The notes under the pieces: model-generated
What the model was told of the DNA's origin: nothing
What the model saw: the letters and a program-made list of their open reading frames with translations, nothing else
Databases searched by the model: none
Shown here: in pieces, positions 1 through 10,264 of the stretch
Layout: every line of letters starts with the position of its first letter
Position numbering within the stretch: the first letter of the stretch is position 1
Source of the DNA: Sapria himalayana
Lineage: Eukaryota; Streptophyta; Magnoliopsida; Malpighiales; Rafflesiaceae
DNA: 64,000 nucleotides
Assembly (NCBI GenBank): GCA_029783825.1
Contig: JAREIK010000506.1
Location: 1,445,502 to 1,509,501 of the forward strand
Direction of reading: 5' to 3'
Made by a program: the position numbers and the translations under genes

Positions 1-454
1 AAAAAGTGTTGATCCAGAACCATCGACCAGTAGTAGGATCTGTGGGCCACCAAAAACAGATCATAATAAATGATAAATATAAGGGATCAGTCAGCCCCTG
101 CTATCTGATTCAATTGGCCACTATTATCAACCCTGCAATGATGAAAAGCCATCATTCCACTGCAGGCCAGCCACTGGTACAACCACTTGTACAGCCACAT
201 GCAGCAAAACCAAAGAAACAATGGACATATACAAGTAGCAAAGCTTCCTTGTAAGGATTGATATGGAAGGATTCTCCCCCTGAGATCAGATAGCCCTAAT
301 GTATCTAACAGAATGATGCATTATCATGACAAAGAACATATGGAGTATGTGATGACAACTCTCATCCAGTGCCAGATGAAAAGTTGCCTCAAACCTGGTG
401 AATTTCACACAATTGATGAATGGCCATGCATAACCCACTAACATAGTCATTTAC
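1..454 (-). other. Part of intron 2 of the RLP4-like gene
   Basis: The malectin exon to the right ends in a good 5' splice donor, CGAAG|GTAAATG read on the minus strand, with the intron starting at 454. The remaining bases to the window edge show no convincing next exon: the expected family sequence after the malectin domain (a Trp-Asn-Gly-Asp-Pro stretch and LRRs) is absent in all three minus frames. The plus-strand open frame at 6-254 resembles nothing I know. The acceptor and remaining exons should therefore lie beyond base 1. Confidence 0.6.
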
Positions 455-1787
455 CTTCGTCCGGTAAAGTTGAAAACTCAGCAGGCACAATCTCAAAGAC
501 CTCAATGGCATTGATTATAACCTGGCTGCCTTCTTCAGATTGGAAAGTTATTGCCAAAGTTTGCCCAATAACAGAAATTGTCTTATTGAGCACAAGAGCA
601 GTATGAGTATTTCCACTCAATTTAACAACGTCAACACTCTCAAATATCATATCTCCATTAATTAAGACATCAAATACTCTGTCTCTTGTGTATGTAACAG
701 AAGGATCAATCTCGGCAAAGTGTAACCAAATCGAATAATTTCTGTTGGGTTCTACATCCATTGTGTATTTCAAATCAGGATTGGAATCAGTGCTGATGAT
801 GGCCGACTGATAAAGAACTTCTGGATAAAAGTTTGGTGCATCTGAAGCTTTCATAATCCTGGTCTCTGTGGAAATAGATCGACCAGAACCACTGTCAAAT
901 GATTTAACCGGACTCCAGAATCTATCCCCGCCCCATGGATTTCCAGCATAATCAGCATCAAACTTTGGCTTTCCATGGCCACAACTCAATCTCAATGCTG
1001 TTCTGAGGATTATGCCTCGGCCCAATCCAGACACAAAAAAGCATGCATTATTATCAACCTGGAGAATTTCAATGGAAAGAATAGATGGGTCACCATGACC
1101 AGTGTTGTGGAGACATAGAGTGACAGTACCACTTGTGAGAAAAAGACGGGCCTCAACAAATGATTGGTCGTAATTGCTAGTCAAACTCCAACCAGATTTC
1201 AAAGAGTAAATCTGAGTTCCTTCAATGGAAATATCAAATAAAGGTTCATCATCATCATCAGAATTTGCATACATTCCAAAAAAGATCCGCACAGAATAGC
1301 ATCCATTGGGAACTTTTTTAATTTCATAGCAATTATTGGGACCTCCAGATAAGGGGAAGTAGCGAAGAGTTCCCAGTGGAGGAGAGATGTAACTGTTGCC
1401 TGTCACATTGGCAGCTAGCCCACCGGTAAAAGCAAAATCCTTATGCCAAAGCATGTTTGTTGGATGAGTATGCACATTTGTTCTAGCCCCACAGCTTATG
1501 CGCATCACCCAAGGTGCTGCAACAAAACACAATGCATGTCATACAAGAAAAATGTAGCTAGTACACAAACAAGCTATAGCCCTGTAGTCAAGTTTATCAA
1601 CATGACCATTTTGCTCCACAATAATGTTTACACATATCAACTCCGTCATCCCATTACCTTGTTTAACAAAGTCTAACACAAGAATGAGTACAAGTATTGA
1701 GGGTACAGCATCAAGTGAATTTAATCCATGACACAACAAACACGTAGCAAAGATGAGAGGAAATAGTGCCAGTGTAACTTCATTCAA
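455..1787 (-). CDS. RLP4: Malectin-like receptor-like protein (RLP4 type), 5' exons, partial
   Basis: This is the amino-terminal part of a plant receptor-like protein with an extracellular malectin-like domain. The full family protein of about 620-640 residues continues with LRRs and one membrane helix, and has no kinase. Exon 2 (455-1516) encodes about 354 residues that match RLP4 almost throughout: MRISCGAR at the mature start, then RYFPLSGGPNNCY, FDISIEGTQ, GHGDPSILSIEILQ, WGGDRFW, VEPNRNYSIWLHFAEID and INAIEVFEI. Exon 1 is inferred at 1658-1787: ATG at 1787, 43 codons plus one base, two hydrophobic stretches fitting a secretion signal, and donor CAAG|GTAATG. The 141-bp intron ends in TTGCAG at 1517, and the split codon joins in phase as Ala before PWVMRISCGAR, as expected for the family. 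No stops or frameshifts interrupt either exon, so it may be functional. Proteins of this kind sit at the plasma membrane and are thought to bind cell-wall glycans or peptides; that role is family knowledge. Exon 2 is near certain, exon 1 likely. Confidence 0.9.
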
Positions 1788-1999
1788 TTCATCATATCAC
1801 AAATAAATAAAAATATACATGTTGAAAAATACCTATTAGTGTTTAGCATCCCTTTTTAACGACTATTCTACAATGAAAGAATAAACAACAATGATATAAA
1901 AAAGGCACGCAACAATTTAGTTTCATAATCAATATTTTACTTTTTCCTTAATCATTTCACTCTCCCTCAAAGTTCAAGCACTATTACAATTCATGCATG
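1788..1999. other. Region upstream of the RLP4-like gene, no gene seen
   Basis: This AT-rich stretch lies immediately 5' of the inferred RLP4 start and should hold its leader and promoter. On the minus strand a TATA-like run (TATATTTTTA) lies a few tens of bases upstream of the ATG, but such runs are common here and I do not assign a promoter. The left end of the decayed hAT copy F may begin near 1950-2000. Confidence 0.35.
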
Positions 2000-4450
2000 T
2001 ATTTTAGTTTTATCTTTAGGACTCATATGTATATTCTCTCAATCATTTAAACATGACAAAACCTTAATAATATATGGATATAGTGTACTTCTATACAAAG
2101 TTAAATACTAGAGGGATCAGTAGATAATAAATCACATGTCATTTTAGATATCATTAAAAAAAAATAAATTCAAAAGATTTTTATTAACTCAATATGTTAA
2201 CTTTTTAAGTCATTATGAGATAAAATAAAATAATAATAATATCTAAATATCTCGATACTTCACTTATATTTGATGGACTTCTTTATCATTTGAACCTAAC
2301 TAACTAAATGAAAACTCAAAATATAATATTTATCTTCGTGCTTAAAGATTCACTAAAATTATTAAACTTAATTTTATAATATTTAAATAGATAATCTAAT
2401 TATACATAAATTTTATTCTCTGATTCTTATAATTAATTTATACTAGTTGTTATGTATTTTATCGTATTTTTTATCATTTGACATTAATCCTAGAATTTAT
2501 ATAGACAACTAAATAATAAATAAATAGAATAAGGTTAGTATTTTAAAAAAATATTATTTTATAAACTAATTTGTTAATTATTATTTCATCAATTATACTA
2601 CTTAAATAGTTAGATATCACATGTTTGAGCCAACAAATGAATCCTAACATCAAATATATAGAATTCCAATGATGTATAATAGTCAATTGAAATTTCTTCT
2701 TTTTTTTATGCCTAATGAGTTGTATAGTATATAAAAAACTTATAGTTTAATAGGTATGCTAATTAATTTTAATTTATTACATATTTATTTTAATAATAAA
2801 GAAATAATTTTTAAGTCAACTTATATTATTAGATTTATTATGTAATATATATACCTAACATAAAAAATATTCACTAAAGAATTATTTATAATGATTCTCA
2901 CAAAATATTTATTATCATATCATTATTTGATACGTTATCAAAAATTAAACTAAATATATTATTTTGTATCTCATATTTTCTAAGTATTCTGGACAAACAC
3001 TCAAATATAGCATTGTCATCATGGAGACGAATGATCTCATGCAATCCTAATATTTTTTTTATTTAGTTTCGATCAATAATAAAAATATCAATTTCGACGT
3101 ATATATTGATACTTGGATTTTATTTATATATCATATATAACAAAAATATATCAAAATATATTTTTAGATAAATACCGATCTAAAATAAAAATATCAATTT
3201 TGACGAATATATCAATATTTAGAATTTACAAATATGTCAAAGATCTAAAGATGTCAACCAGGCCGGGGCCGGCCCAGCCTTGCACGAGGCACGGCACGGT
3301 TCAGCAGTGCCTGGGCCGGCCCAGCACGGTACCGTGGCCCATTAACATGGTACGGTGCTTAAATTTTTTTTAAAAAAAATTACGATTACTGGGGCGGCGA
3401 ACCCCTAATTTTTTAAAAAATTAGGATTTCGGGCGCGCACAATTCCTAATTTTTTTTGGAATCAGGGTTTCAGGTACGCCCAATTCCTAATTTTTTTTAA
3501 ATTAGGATTTCGGGCGATCCGAAACCCTAATTTTTTTTTAATTTAGGGTTCGGCCCGACCGGGCCGAACCCAGCGAATCATGTCGCGGGCCCGTGCCGAG
3601 CTGAACCCCCAAAAAACCGTGCCGGGACAGGCACGGCACAATTACTGTACCGTGTCATGCCTGGCCCGGCACGAAAGCCCTATCAGGCCTGGAAAAATGG
3701 GTCGGGTCGGGCCGGCACGGCCCGTTTGACACCTCTACAAAGATCTATCAATAAATATATCAAAAATTTTTATTACTAATTTCAATTATAATCAATAAAG
3801 TAAACAATAACACAAGTGAATGATTTGTAATCATGAATAGTTCAAATATTAGACATCACTGAGATAAATATACTTTTTTGTTTTAATTTCATTAAAAACA
3901 AATTTTTTTTATTTTATATTTTTGTATTATGACACCCTTATTGATCATCTTAGGAATCCAATAAAAGGAAAGCTAAATGTATGTGTATTAAATAAACTAG
4001 CCTGTGATCTTTCAAAATTCTAAGTTGGAGATCCATGCTAGCAATGAACCTAATCATGTTTTCCTTTGCAAATTTATAATGATAAATAAATAAGATCGCA
4101 AAACAAGTACATTCATTAAGGACTCCTCTACTTAGTTAAATTTTCTAAGAATCTAATATACTATATTTTTTAATATATTATTTAACGAGTCTCATAAGGT
4201 ATTCAATCTCACCAGTATTCTTACAATAATATATTTTTTATAATATATATATTATATTGAATCTTCTTCAATGCCCCCATAATATTTATATTAATAATCT
4301 TAAAATAGAATCATACTAATTATGTTTATTAATTTTTAGGTTTTTTAGGTACCAAAGTTTAGGCCAACCTATGACTAAAAAATAATTCAGTCTCAGACCT
4401 TTCGATTGAGTTTTAATTATGCAAATTAACATCTACCTCATTTTTATTAT
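2000..4450 (-). pseudogene. hAT transposase remnant, copy F
   Basis: No long frame survives, but the nucleotide sequence follows the minus-strand hAT copy at 5336-8521 block by block. The stretch near 2610-2720 matches 6836-6950. The stretch near 2860-3060, with its ATTATCATATCATTATTTGATA core, matches 7080-7275. The stretch near 4110-4440 matches 7640-7950, the BED-finger end. The order and orientation are the same, so this is a diverged copy of the same transposase reading leftwards. Two near-identical AT-rich segments around 3065-3230, each containing AAAATATCAATTT, have no match in copy A and look like an insertion or local duplication. Terminal inverted repeats were not found, so both ends are approximate. 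The short hAT at 3246-3737 is inserted in it. Confidence 0.6.
3246..3737. mobile_element. Short non-autonomous hAT element, subfamily I
   Basis: This is a 492-bp GC-rich island in AT-rich DNA. The ends are inverted repeats: TAAAGATGTCAACC on the left and, on the opposite strand at the right, TAGAGGTGTCAAACGGGCC. A perfect 8-bp target duplication, CAAAGATC, lies at 3238-3245 and 3738-3745. The interior has GGCCGGCCC and GGCACGG words and then several spaced palindromes of the form CCTAATTTTTTAAATTAGG, some reading AAACCCTAA. It has no coding capacity. The size, ends and 8-bp duplication define it as a hAT (Ac-type) deletion derivative. The interior matches 19114-19518 and, inverted, 60321-60838. 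Confidence 0.93.
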
Positions 4451-4746
4451 ATTTATTAGCATTTTCTATTTTTTAAATATTAGAGTTTTGGAAGAGAAGA
4501 ATTTTTTTTTTATTCTAAATTTATGTGACAAAAAAATAACTTAAATAATAAATTGTGTATTTTGTAAAAATTCAAACTTAACTCACTCGAATCCAAAACT
4601 AAGAAACCACAAATTCACAATACAGCAACTACAGGGCTCATTCACCAATATTAATTAATATGAATATATTTTATATAACTATAAAATTATAATAAATATT
4701 TTAAAAAATATAATAAATAACTTAAAATATTTGAGAGAATAGAAAA

Positions 4747-5607
4747 TTAAGAAATAGAAAGAAAAAACTTATAATTTAATTGTGAAAAATATGAATATCA
4801 TTTTCCTATTTATAGATAATTTTAATAATTACAATATTATTTGTTAAATTTTTTTATTATTTTTATTTGGGCAAAAATCTAATGGTTGGTATATTTTTTT
4901 TATTATTAATTTATTACTTTACGAATAATAACGTGCTTCACTTAGAGGTGTCAAACGGGCTAGGCCAGGTCGGCTATTTTTTAGGCAGCCCAATCAGGCT
5001 GTCGTGCCTTGCCCGGCATAAGTTCAACAGAGTCAACCCAACAAGGCCCATCAACCCGATTATTTAGTTTTTCGAGCCGGGTATGGGCCAAGTTCGGGCT
5101 ATTCAAAAAATTTTTAATCCAAAATTTAAAATTATTAAAAAATTAAGAAAGAGAGAAAAATTTTATAATTTAAGTATGAAAATAATGAATATCAATTTCC
5201 TATTTATAGATAATTTTAATAATTACAATATTTTTTGTTATATTTTTTATTATTTTTATTTGGGCAAAAATCTAATGGTTGGTGTATTTTTTTTATTATT
5301 AATTTATTACTTTACAGACAATGACGTGTTTCACTTTGAGGTGTCAAACAAGTTAAGCCGGGCTGACCATTTTTTAGGCGGCCCAATCGGGCCGCAATGC
5401 CTTGCATGGCACAGCTTCAACAAAGCGGACCCAGGAAGGCGGATCAACCGGGTTATTTAGTTTTTCGAGCCAAGGAATGCCTGGATAGGCCAGATCTGGG
5501 CTATTCAAGCTAGGTTTGGAAGAGGGTTTGACAGTTTGGGCCAAGTACGGACCAAGTTCGGGCCATTCAAAAAATTTTAAATCCAAAATTCAAAATTATT
5601 AAAAAAG
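4747..5607. repeat. Tandem duplication of a hAT end plus its flank, two ~0.4-kb units
   Basis: Bases 4747-5139 and about 5140-5607 are two direct copies offset by about 393 bp. Each begins with the same AT-rich flank (TTTATTTGGGCAAAAATCTA is shared), then reads through a hAT terminal repeat (TTAGAGGTGTCAAACGGGC at 4942, TTTGAGGTGTCAAAC at 5335) into the same GC-rich subterminal segment. Because flank and terminus are duplicated together, this is a segmental duplication rather than two insertions. The second copy is contiguous with hAT copy A. The block from 4451 to 4746 is AT-rich with nothing recognisable. Confidence 0.8.
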
Positions 5608-6089
5608 TTTAATTTTAATTATTTAATACATAAATTAAAATAATTATTTATTTATTTAATTTTTAATTTATTAAATTAAATAAAACATTAACAATTAAAA
5701 TTTAAAAACTAATAGTGCCTGAATTAATATAACTAAAATAGTAATACAATCTAATACAAATCACAAAAATACAAGTGTCTGAATCAAGTCTCAAAATAAA
5801 ATAACAAAAAAAAATAAACAAATACAATCCAAAAATAATAAATGAAAATGATAAATATAAATCTCGTCAACGTATTATCAATGATAATATCAATATCAGT
5901 GTATCAATAATAATAGGTCATAGGAAGAAAAGTAGGCTCAGACACTCGGATCATTTATTAATACCTCAATTTTAATCTCATATCAGTCATCAATCATCAT
6001 CAACATCTCACAAATTATCATCAGTAACCAACTCATTCGCTTTTGGTGCAGTCCCAGCATGATCCTAGATGCTCAAGCTCATATCCACC

Positions 6090-7930
6090 CAATCCTTCAT
6101 ATATGATAATGCCTAACAACAACAAAAATAGATTTTGATGCTATGCTCGATACTGAATGAATTAGTAAATTTCATGTCATCTGAGATAGCACGTAATAGG
6201 TAGACTCATATGATTTTCACCATTATAAAATATTAACATTCTTTAAATCGTAATGTAATAGAATTGAACGATAATCAGTATTTAAGTACTAAAATAACTC
6301 GCTCTTATTCGAAGATTCATCACATCGTTTCACTCTTGCTACCTGAATAGAAAAGTCATCATTTCCAAATATAATATTCATGTCTATACTCAGAGTCTTA
6401 CTACTACTACCATCATACCTAGTATCATAATATGTAAAGAGTTCAGTCAACTTCTCGTGAATAAACCCTTCAAGTTGATCTTCCTAGTTCATGCACGAAG
6501 ATATACATGTCAAAATATTCTATATATCTTCCACCTTAACCCTATAAACCATGCAGGCAGGCAAAACAATAAAAAAAATGAGATGGAGTAGTGAACTAGT
6601 ACTTTAAGTACTTAGTTTCAATATCTACAACCATATCGCTAAGTGTTGAGTCCATCTCAAAACTTCTTAAATATGTTATTAATATTACATATGCACCTGA
6701 ATACAATGCAAGTCGTAAGAGTATAAACTAACAAACACATATTCATTGTGTTATAAAAAAATCTTAAGAAATTTCATAAATGAAATTCATGTAGTTCAAT
6801 CAATATCATCAATAATAAGTTCATCCCTCTATAGTCGTATATCACGTGTTCATATCAACACATGACTTCAACATAATATATGTGTAATTCCAGTGATGTC
6901 TCATATCCGATTAAAATTTTTTCTTTAGACCCATAGACAAACAGAGAGTATCAAACTTCTATTGTCTGCAAGACATGAAAAAATTTTAGTGAGTTACGTA
7001 TATTTTCTAAAGTAGAAAAAATATCTTTTATCCTCACTTGTACTATAAGATTAATGACGTAACAGATACATCTAATGTAGAAAATCTCTTCTAATAATTC
7101 ATCTCTAATAATCCTAACAAACATATTAATGACTACATCATTGTTAGATGCATTATCAAATATGATACTATATATTTTATTTTGAATTTTATATTCTCTA
7201 AAAATTTTATCATTCACTCATAAATGATCGGGTCATCATGATGATGTTGAATCTTTGAGAATTCTAATATTTTTTTATTTAATATCTATTTAGAATCTAT
7301 ATAGTAAGTAGTAAGGCATGCATGAAATACATCGTCATAACTATTCCAAATATTGGCCGTTATGAATACCACTCCACTATAATATCTAAATTCATTAATT
7401 ATTACATCTTTTCTAAATTATAATATTTTAATATATCATTCCTATATATGAATCTAAGAATCCTATGATATGTAGGCTGAAAATAAATTTACATGATACT
7501 GACTACCCTTGATTCCTCCAAAAACTTAATTGAAAGACTCATCGTGGTGATCAGTTTGATCATGTTTTCTCTCTCTAACTCGTTACAGTATATGAAGGGA
7601 ATCAACATTGAGGCTAAAATTGGATCCAACCTCAAAGAATCCACCACTGAGTTTGATTTGTCTAGGATATAATGCATCATGTTTTTTAGTGCATTAATCA
7701 GCATGTCTCTTAAGATGTCTAATCCCACAAGAATTCTTACAGTTTAAAATTTTTTTATAATATTTGTATTATACTGATTCTTCTTTGATACTCCTAATAT
7801 TTTTATGTTGTATTATATTAAAATGAGTCCAAAATAATTATTTTCTTCTAGTTTTTTATTTTTTAGATATTTGAGTCAAAGAGAAGGGAAAAACCAAAGT
7901 TTTAGCGGTCTCGAACCTTTCCATAGAGTT
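6090..7930 (-). pseudogene. hAT-family (BED-finger) transposase pseudogene, copy A
   Basis: Fragments in order on the minus strand match the hAT transposase family. An amino-terminal piece (7489-7728) includes ENMIKLITTMSLSIKF. A core piece (6951-7217) includes IIFDNASNNDVVINMF, FYIRCICYVINLIVQ and TLENIRNSLKFF, the conserved segment after the second catalytic Asp. Degraded sequence near 6100-6200 corresponds to the carboxyl-terminal hATC dimerisation region. Many stops and frameshifts separate the pieces, so no functional protein can be made. The BED zinc finger expected near 7740-7800 is visible only by nucleotide match to copy B. Confidence 0.85.
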
Positions 7931-7999
7931 TTCATTATATATATTATAATTTTTAATGTTTAAGTTTAAATTAATTTCTGTCATAACATGGGTCGTGTC

Positions 8000-8475
8000 T
8001 AGAGGCGTTAACCGGGTCGGCTTGGCCCAGCCCGGCACGAGGCACAGCACGGTTCGATCTTGCTTGGGCCAGCCCAGCATGTGAAAATCCCGTGCCCGGG
8101 TTAGGCACGAGCCGTGCCGTGCCATGCCTGGCCTATGCCGTGCCGTTCCTGACCCGGCACGGGTTCGTCCCGTGTCGGGTGTCCCACAAGCCCGACCCCG
8201 CGATCGCCCCTCCCGCAAAAAAGACAGCGGGTCGGATCTGATTGGATCCGACCCGTGATCCCACGAGGCCCGAACCGTATGGCCAGGCCCGAGCGGGCCC
8301 GGAGCAACACGGCACGGCCTGCCGTGCCTGCGGGCCGTGTCAGGCCCGGCTTTTTTAAATCGTGCCGGGCAAGGCACGGCACGGTACAATAACCGTGACT
8401 GGCCCGGCACGAAGGCACGCTCGTGCTCAAAAAAATGGGCCTGGTCGGGCCGGCCCGGCCAGTTTGACACCTCTA
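8000..8475. mobile_element. Short non-autonomous hAT element, subfamily II
   Basis: This 476-bp GC-rich element has ends TAGAGGCGTTAACCGGG and, inverted, TAGAGGTGTCAAACTGGCC. The target duplication is imperfect: GTCGTGTC at 7992-7999 against GTCGTTAC at 8476-8483 (6 of 8). The interior carries GACCCGTGATCCC and TCCCGCAAAAAAGAC, the core shared with the elements at 9265, 13711 and 26857. Open frames on both strands reflect base composition only. It sits in the 5' region of hAT copy A. Confidence 0.85.
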
Positions 8476-8521
8476 GTCGTTACATGGGTCATCTTGGTCC
8501 ACTCAACACAATGGACACCTA

Positions 8522-9071
8522 ATCATTTCTCATCATGGCCCTTTTAGATTTTACTTCTTAAGAGACATTATTCAATTAACATTTTAAAATCTTTGGGAAC
8601 ACTTATGTTATCTGGGATCATTAATCGAAATATGACAAAATAACACCTATAGCAATTAGGCGTGTCTTTCTTTGGGATCACTTATTTTATCCAAGATCTT
8701 TAATCGAAATATGACAAAATAACACCTATGGCAATTAGGCGTGTCTTTCATAGTTAAACTAATATTCATAAAGAATACAAATATTATTTACTTGAAATTA
8801 ATAGAGTTGATAAGTATTGTTATTACCTTTTTTTAAGTAAGACTTGTTATTTTAATGAGCCATGAAAAATTAAGGGTCCAAAAGATATATTTGAATTTAT
8901 TATTTTTCTTTGCTCATTTGTAATCCTACTTGAGCATCTAGTTAAGAAATATAATTACTCACTAACTACATTTGTACCAATAAGTACTCGCCTTGGGATT
9001 AGCCAAGAATGATGAAACATGACTGCCTAGGACTTAGAATCTATATCTGAATAAAATAGCATATATAAATG
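8522..9071. other. Spacer between hAT copies A and B, no gene
   Basis: AT-rich spacer with no coding signal. It contains a tandem duplication of about 80 bp: 8592-8671 and 8672-8750 share ATCGAAATATGACAAAATAA followed by CACCTAT and GGCGTGTCTTTC. Nothing else is recognisable. Confidence 0.7.
8592..8750. repeat. Two-copy tandem repeat, ~80-bp unit
   Basis: Two adjacent copies differ by only a few bases. Each runs from TTTGGGA/TCACTTAT to AATTAGGCGTGTCTTTC. Function unknown. Confidence 0.85.
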
Positions 9072-9264
9072 TTGAGGTGTCAAATGGGCTAGGCCGGGTC
9101 TACCCGGCATGAGGCACGACACGATTCGGTCATGTCTGGCCCGGCCCGGCCCGGCACGGGAATTTCCCATGCCCATGCCTGACCTGCTCACGGCACGAAC
9201 TGTGTCGTGCCATGCCGTGCCGAGGCCAACCAAGCCTTGTGCTGGGCCAGGCATTGCACGGTAC

Positions 9265-9586
9265 TAGAGGTGTCAACCGGGCCGGCCCGGCCCGGCACGA
9301 GGCAAGGCACTGTTCGGCCGTGCCTGGCCCAGCACGGCTCGTGCCGTGGCACGGCAGCACGGGTTCTTCCCGTGCCGGTTTCACGCGGGCACGCGTGGGT
9401 GTGACCCGGCTCCTCCCGAAAAAAAGACCGCGAGTCGAGTCTGATTGGATCCCGACCCGCGGTCCCGACTCCCGACCCGGCACGGCCTGCCGTACCTACG
9501 AGCCGTGCCGTGCCCGGCACGATAGCAAGTTCGTGCCCTAAAAAAATGGGCCGGGCCGTGCCGGGCCGGCCAGTTTGACACCTCTA
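9265..9586. mobile_element. Short non-autonomous hAT element, subfamily II
   Basis: This 322-bp element has ends TAGAGGTGTCAACCGGGCC and, inverted, TAGAGGTGTCAAACTGGCC. Target duplication: CACGGTAC at 9257-9264 against CACAGTAC at 9587-9594 (7 of 8). The interior has CCTCCCGAAAAAAAGACC and GACCCGCGGTCCC, shared with the other subfamily II copies. It lies inside copy B. Confidence 0.93.
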
Positions 9587-10264
9587 CACAGTACCATGGC
9601 CCATTGGTATGGTACCTCGGCACTAGCCGAGAAACCACCCCAGTGGCTGAGCCTAACGAATTCGAAACCCGCCCGGGTCCAATTCCACCCCCCCCCCAAT
9701 CCCCAACGGTTCAAAAAATAAAAAAAATAATAATAAAAAATTCAAATTTTTAAATTTAAGCCGTTAGATTTTGCCTCCAATAGCTATGGGGCAGAATCCT
9801 ACGACCCACATGATTCTGCCCCAAAAAAATTTATAAATTATTTATAAAAAAATCTTATTATTATTCTATAACCCCCCCCCCCCCTCTAATTTTTATGTTT
9901 TTCAAAAATATAAATTTTTATACTCTTTCTCAAATCACTCTCCTAAAATTCTCTCTCATGGGATTTCAGCTCGGCTTTTCAAAACTCACAACTCATGCTC
10001 GACTTTGGTTGGTGTTTGTATTGGCTTTTGGAAGTTAGATTTGTGGTGCACGTATTTTACCTTTACACTATTTTACGGGTATTTCTATTTTTTTTAATTA
10101 ATTAACTAAAACTCTTAAGTCTTAACATAATATTAAAAAATAATTAATTAACTGAAACTTTGGTTTCTCCGATCGTCTCAGCCCAAACATCTAAAAAATA
10201 AAAAATTAGGACTTCTGGAGTTTAAACTAATTTCAATATAATAAAACAAAAAAAATATTAGGAA

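Larger units (their letters stand above)
5336..8521 (-). mobile_element. hAT element copy A, decayed
   Basis: The left (3') end is the terminal repeat at 5336, followed by GC-rich subterminal sequence to about 5570 and then AT-rich sequence to the transposase carboxyl end near 6090. The transposase reads leftwards from about 7930. The right end is inferred at about 8521, where a degraded terminus (GGTCCACTC followed by ATGGACACCTAA) has the layout of the right end of copy B. No matching 8-bp duplication was found, so this end is uncertain. The short hAT at 8000-8475 lies inside. Copies B to F are relatives. Confidence 0.65.

Noticed and set aside
6..254. Plus-strand open frame of 82 residues
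   Set aside because: Lies in the RLP4 intron, opposite strand, with no recognisable features.
1443..1676. Plus-strand open frame overlapping RLP4
   Set aside because: It is the complement of the malectin exon and intron 1.
8101..8470. Overlapping open frames on both strands with Pro/Arg/Gly-rich proteins (also at 9130-9638, 13778-14190, 26756-27380, 60364-60887)
   Set aside because: They lie inside short hATs; GC-rich DNA with few TA-containing stops gives open frames in several phases at once. No domain is recognisable.
5336..8475. The 8475 terminus as the right end of hAT copy A
   Set aside because: The flanks match the short element 8000-8475 (6 of 8) and not the left flank of copy A (2 of 8).
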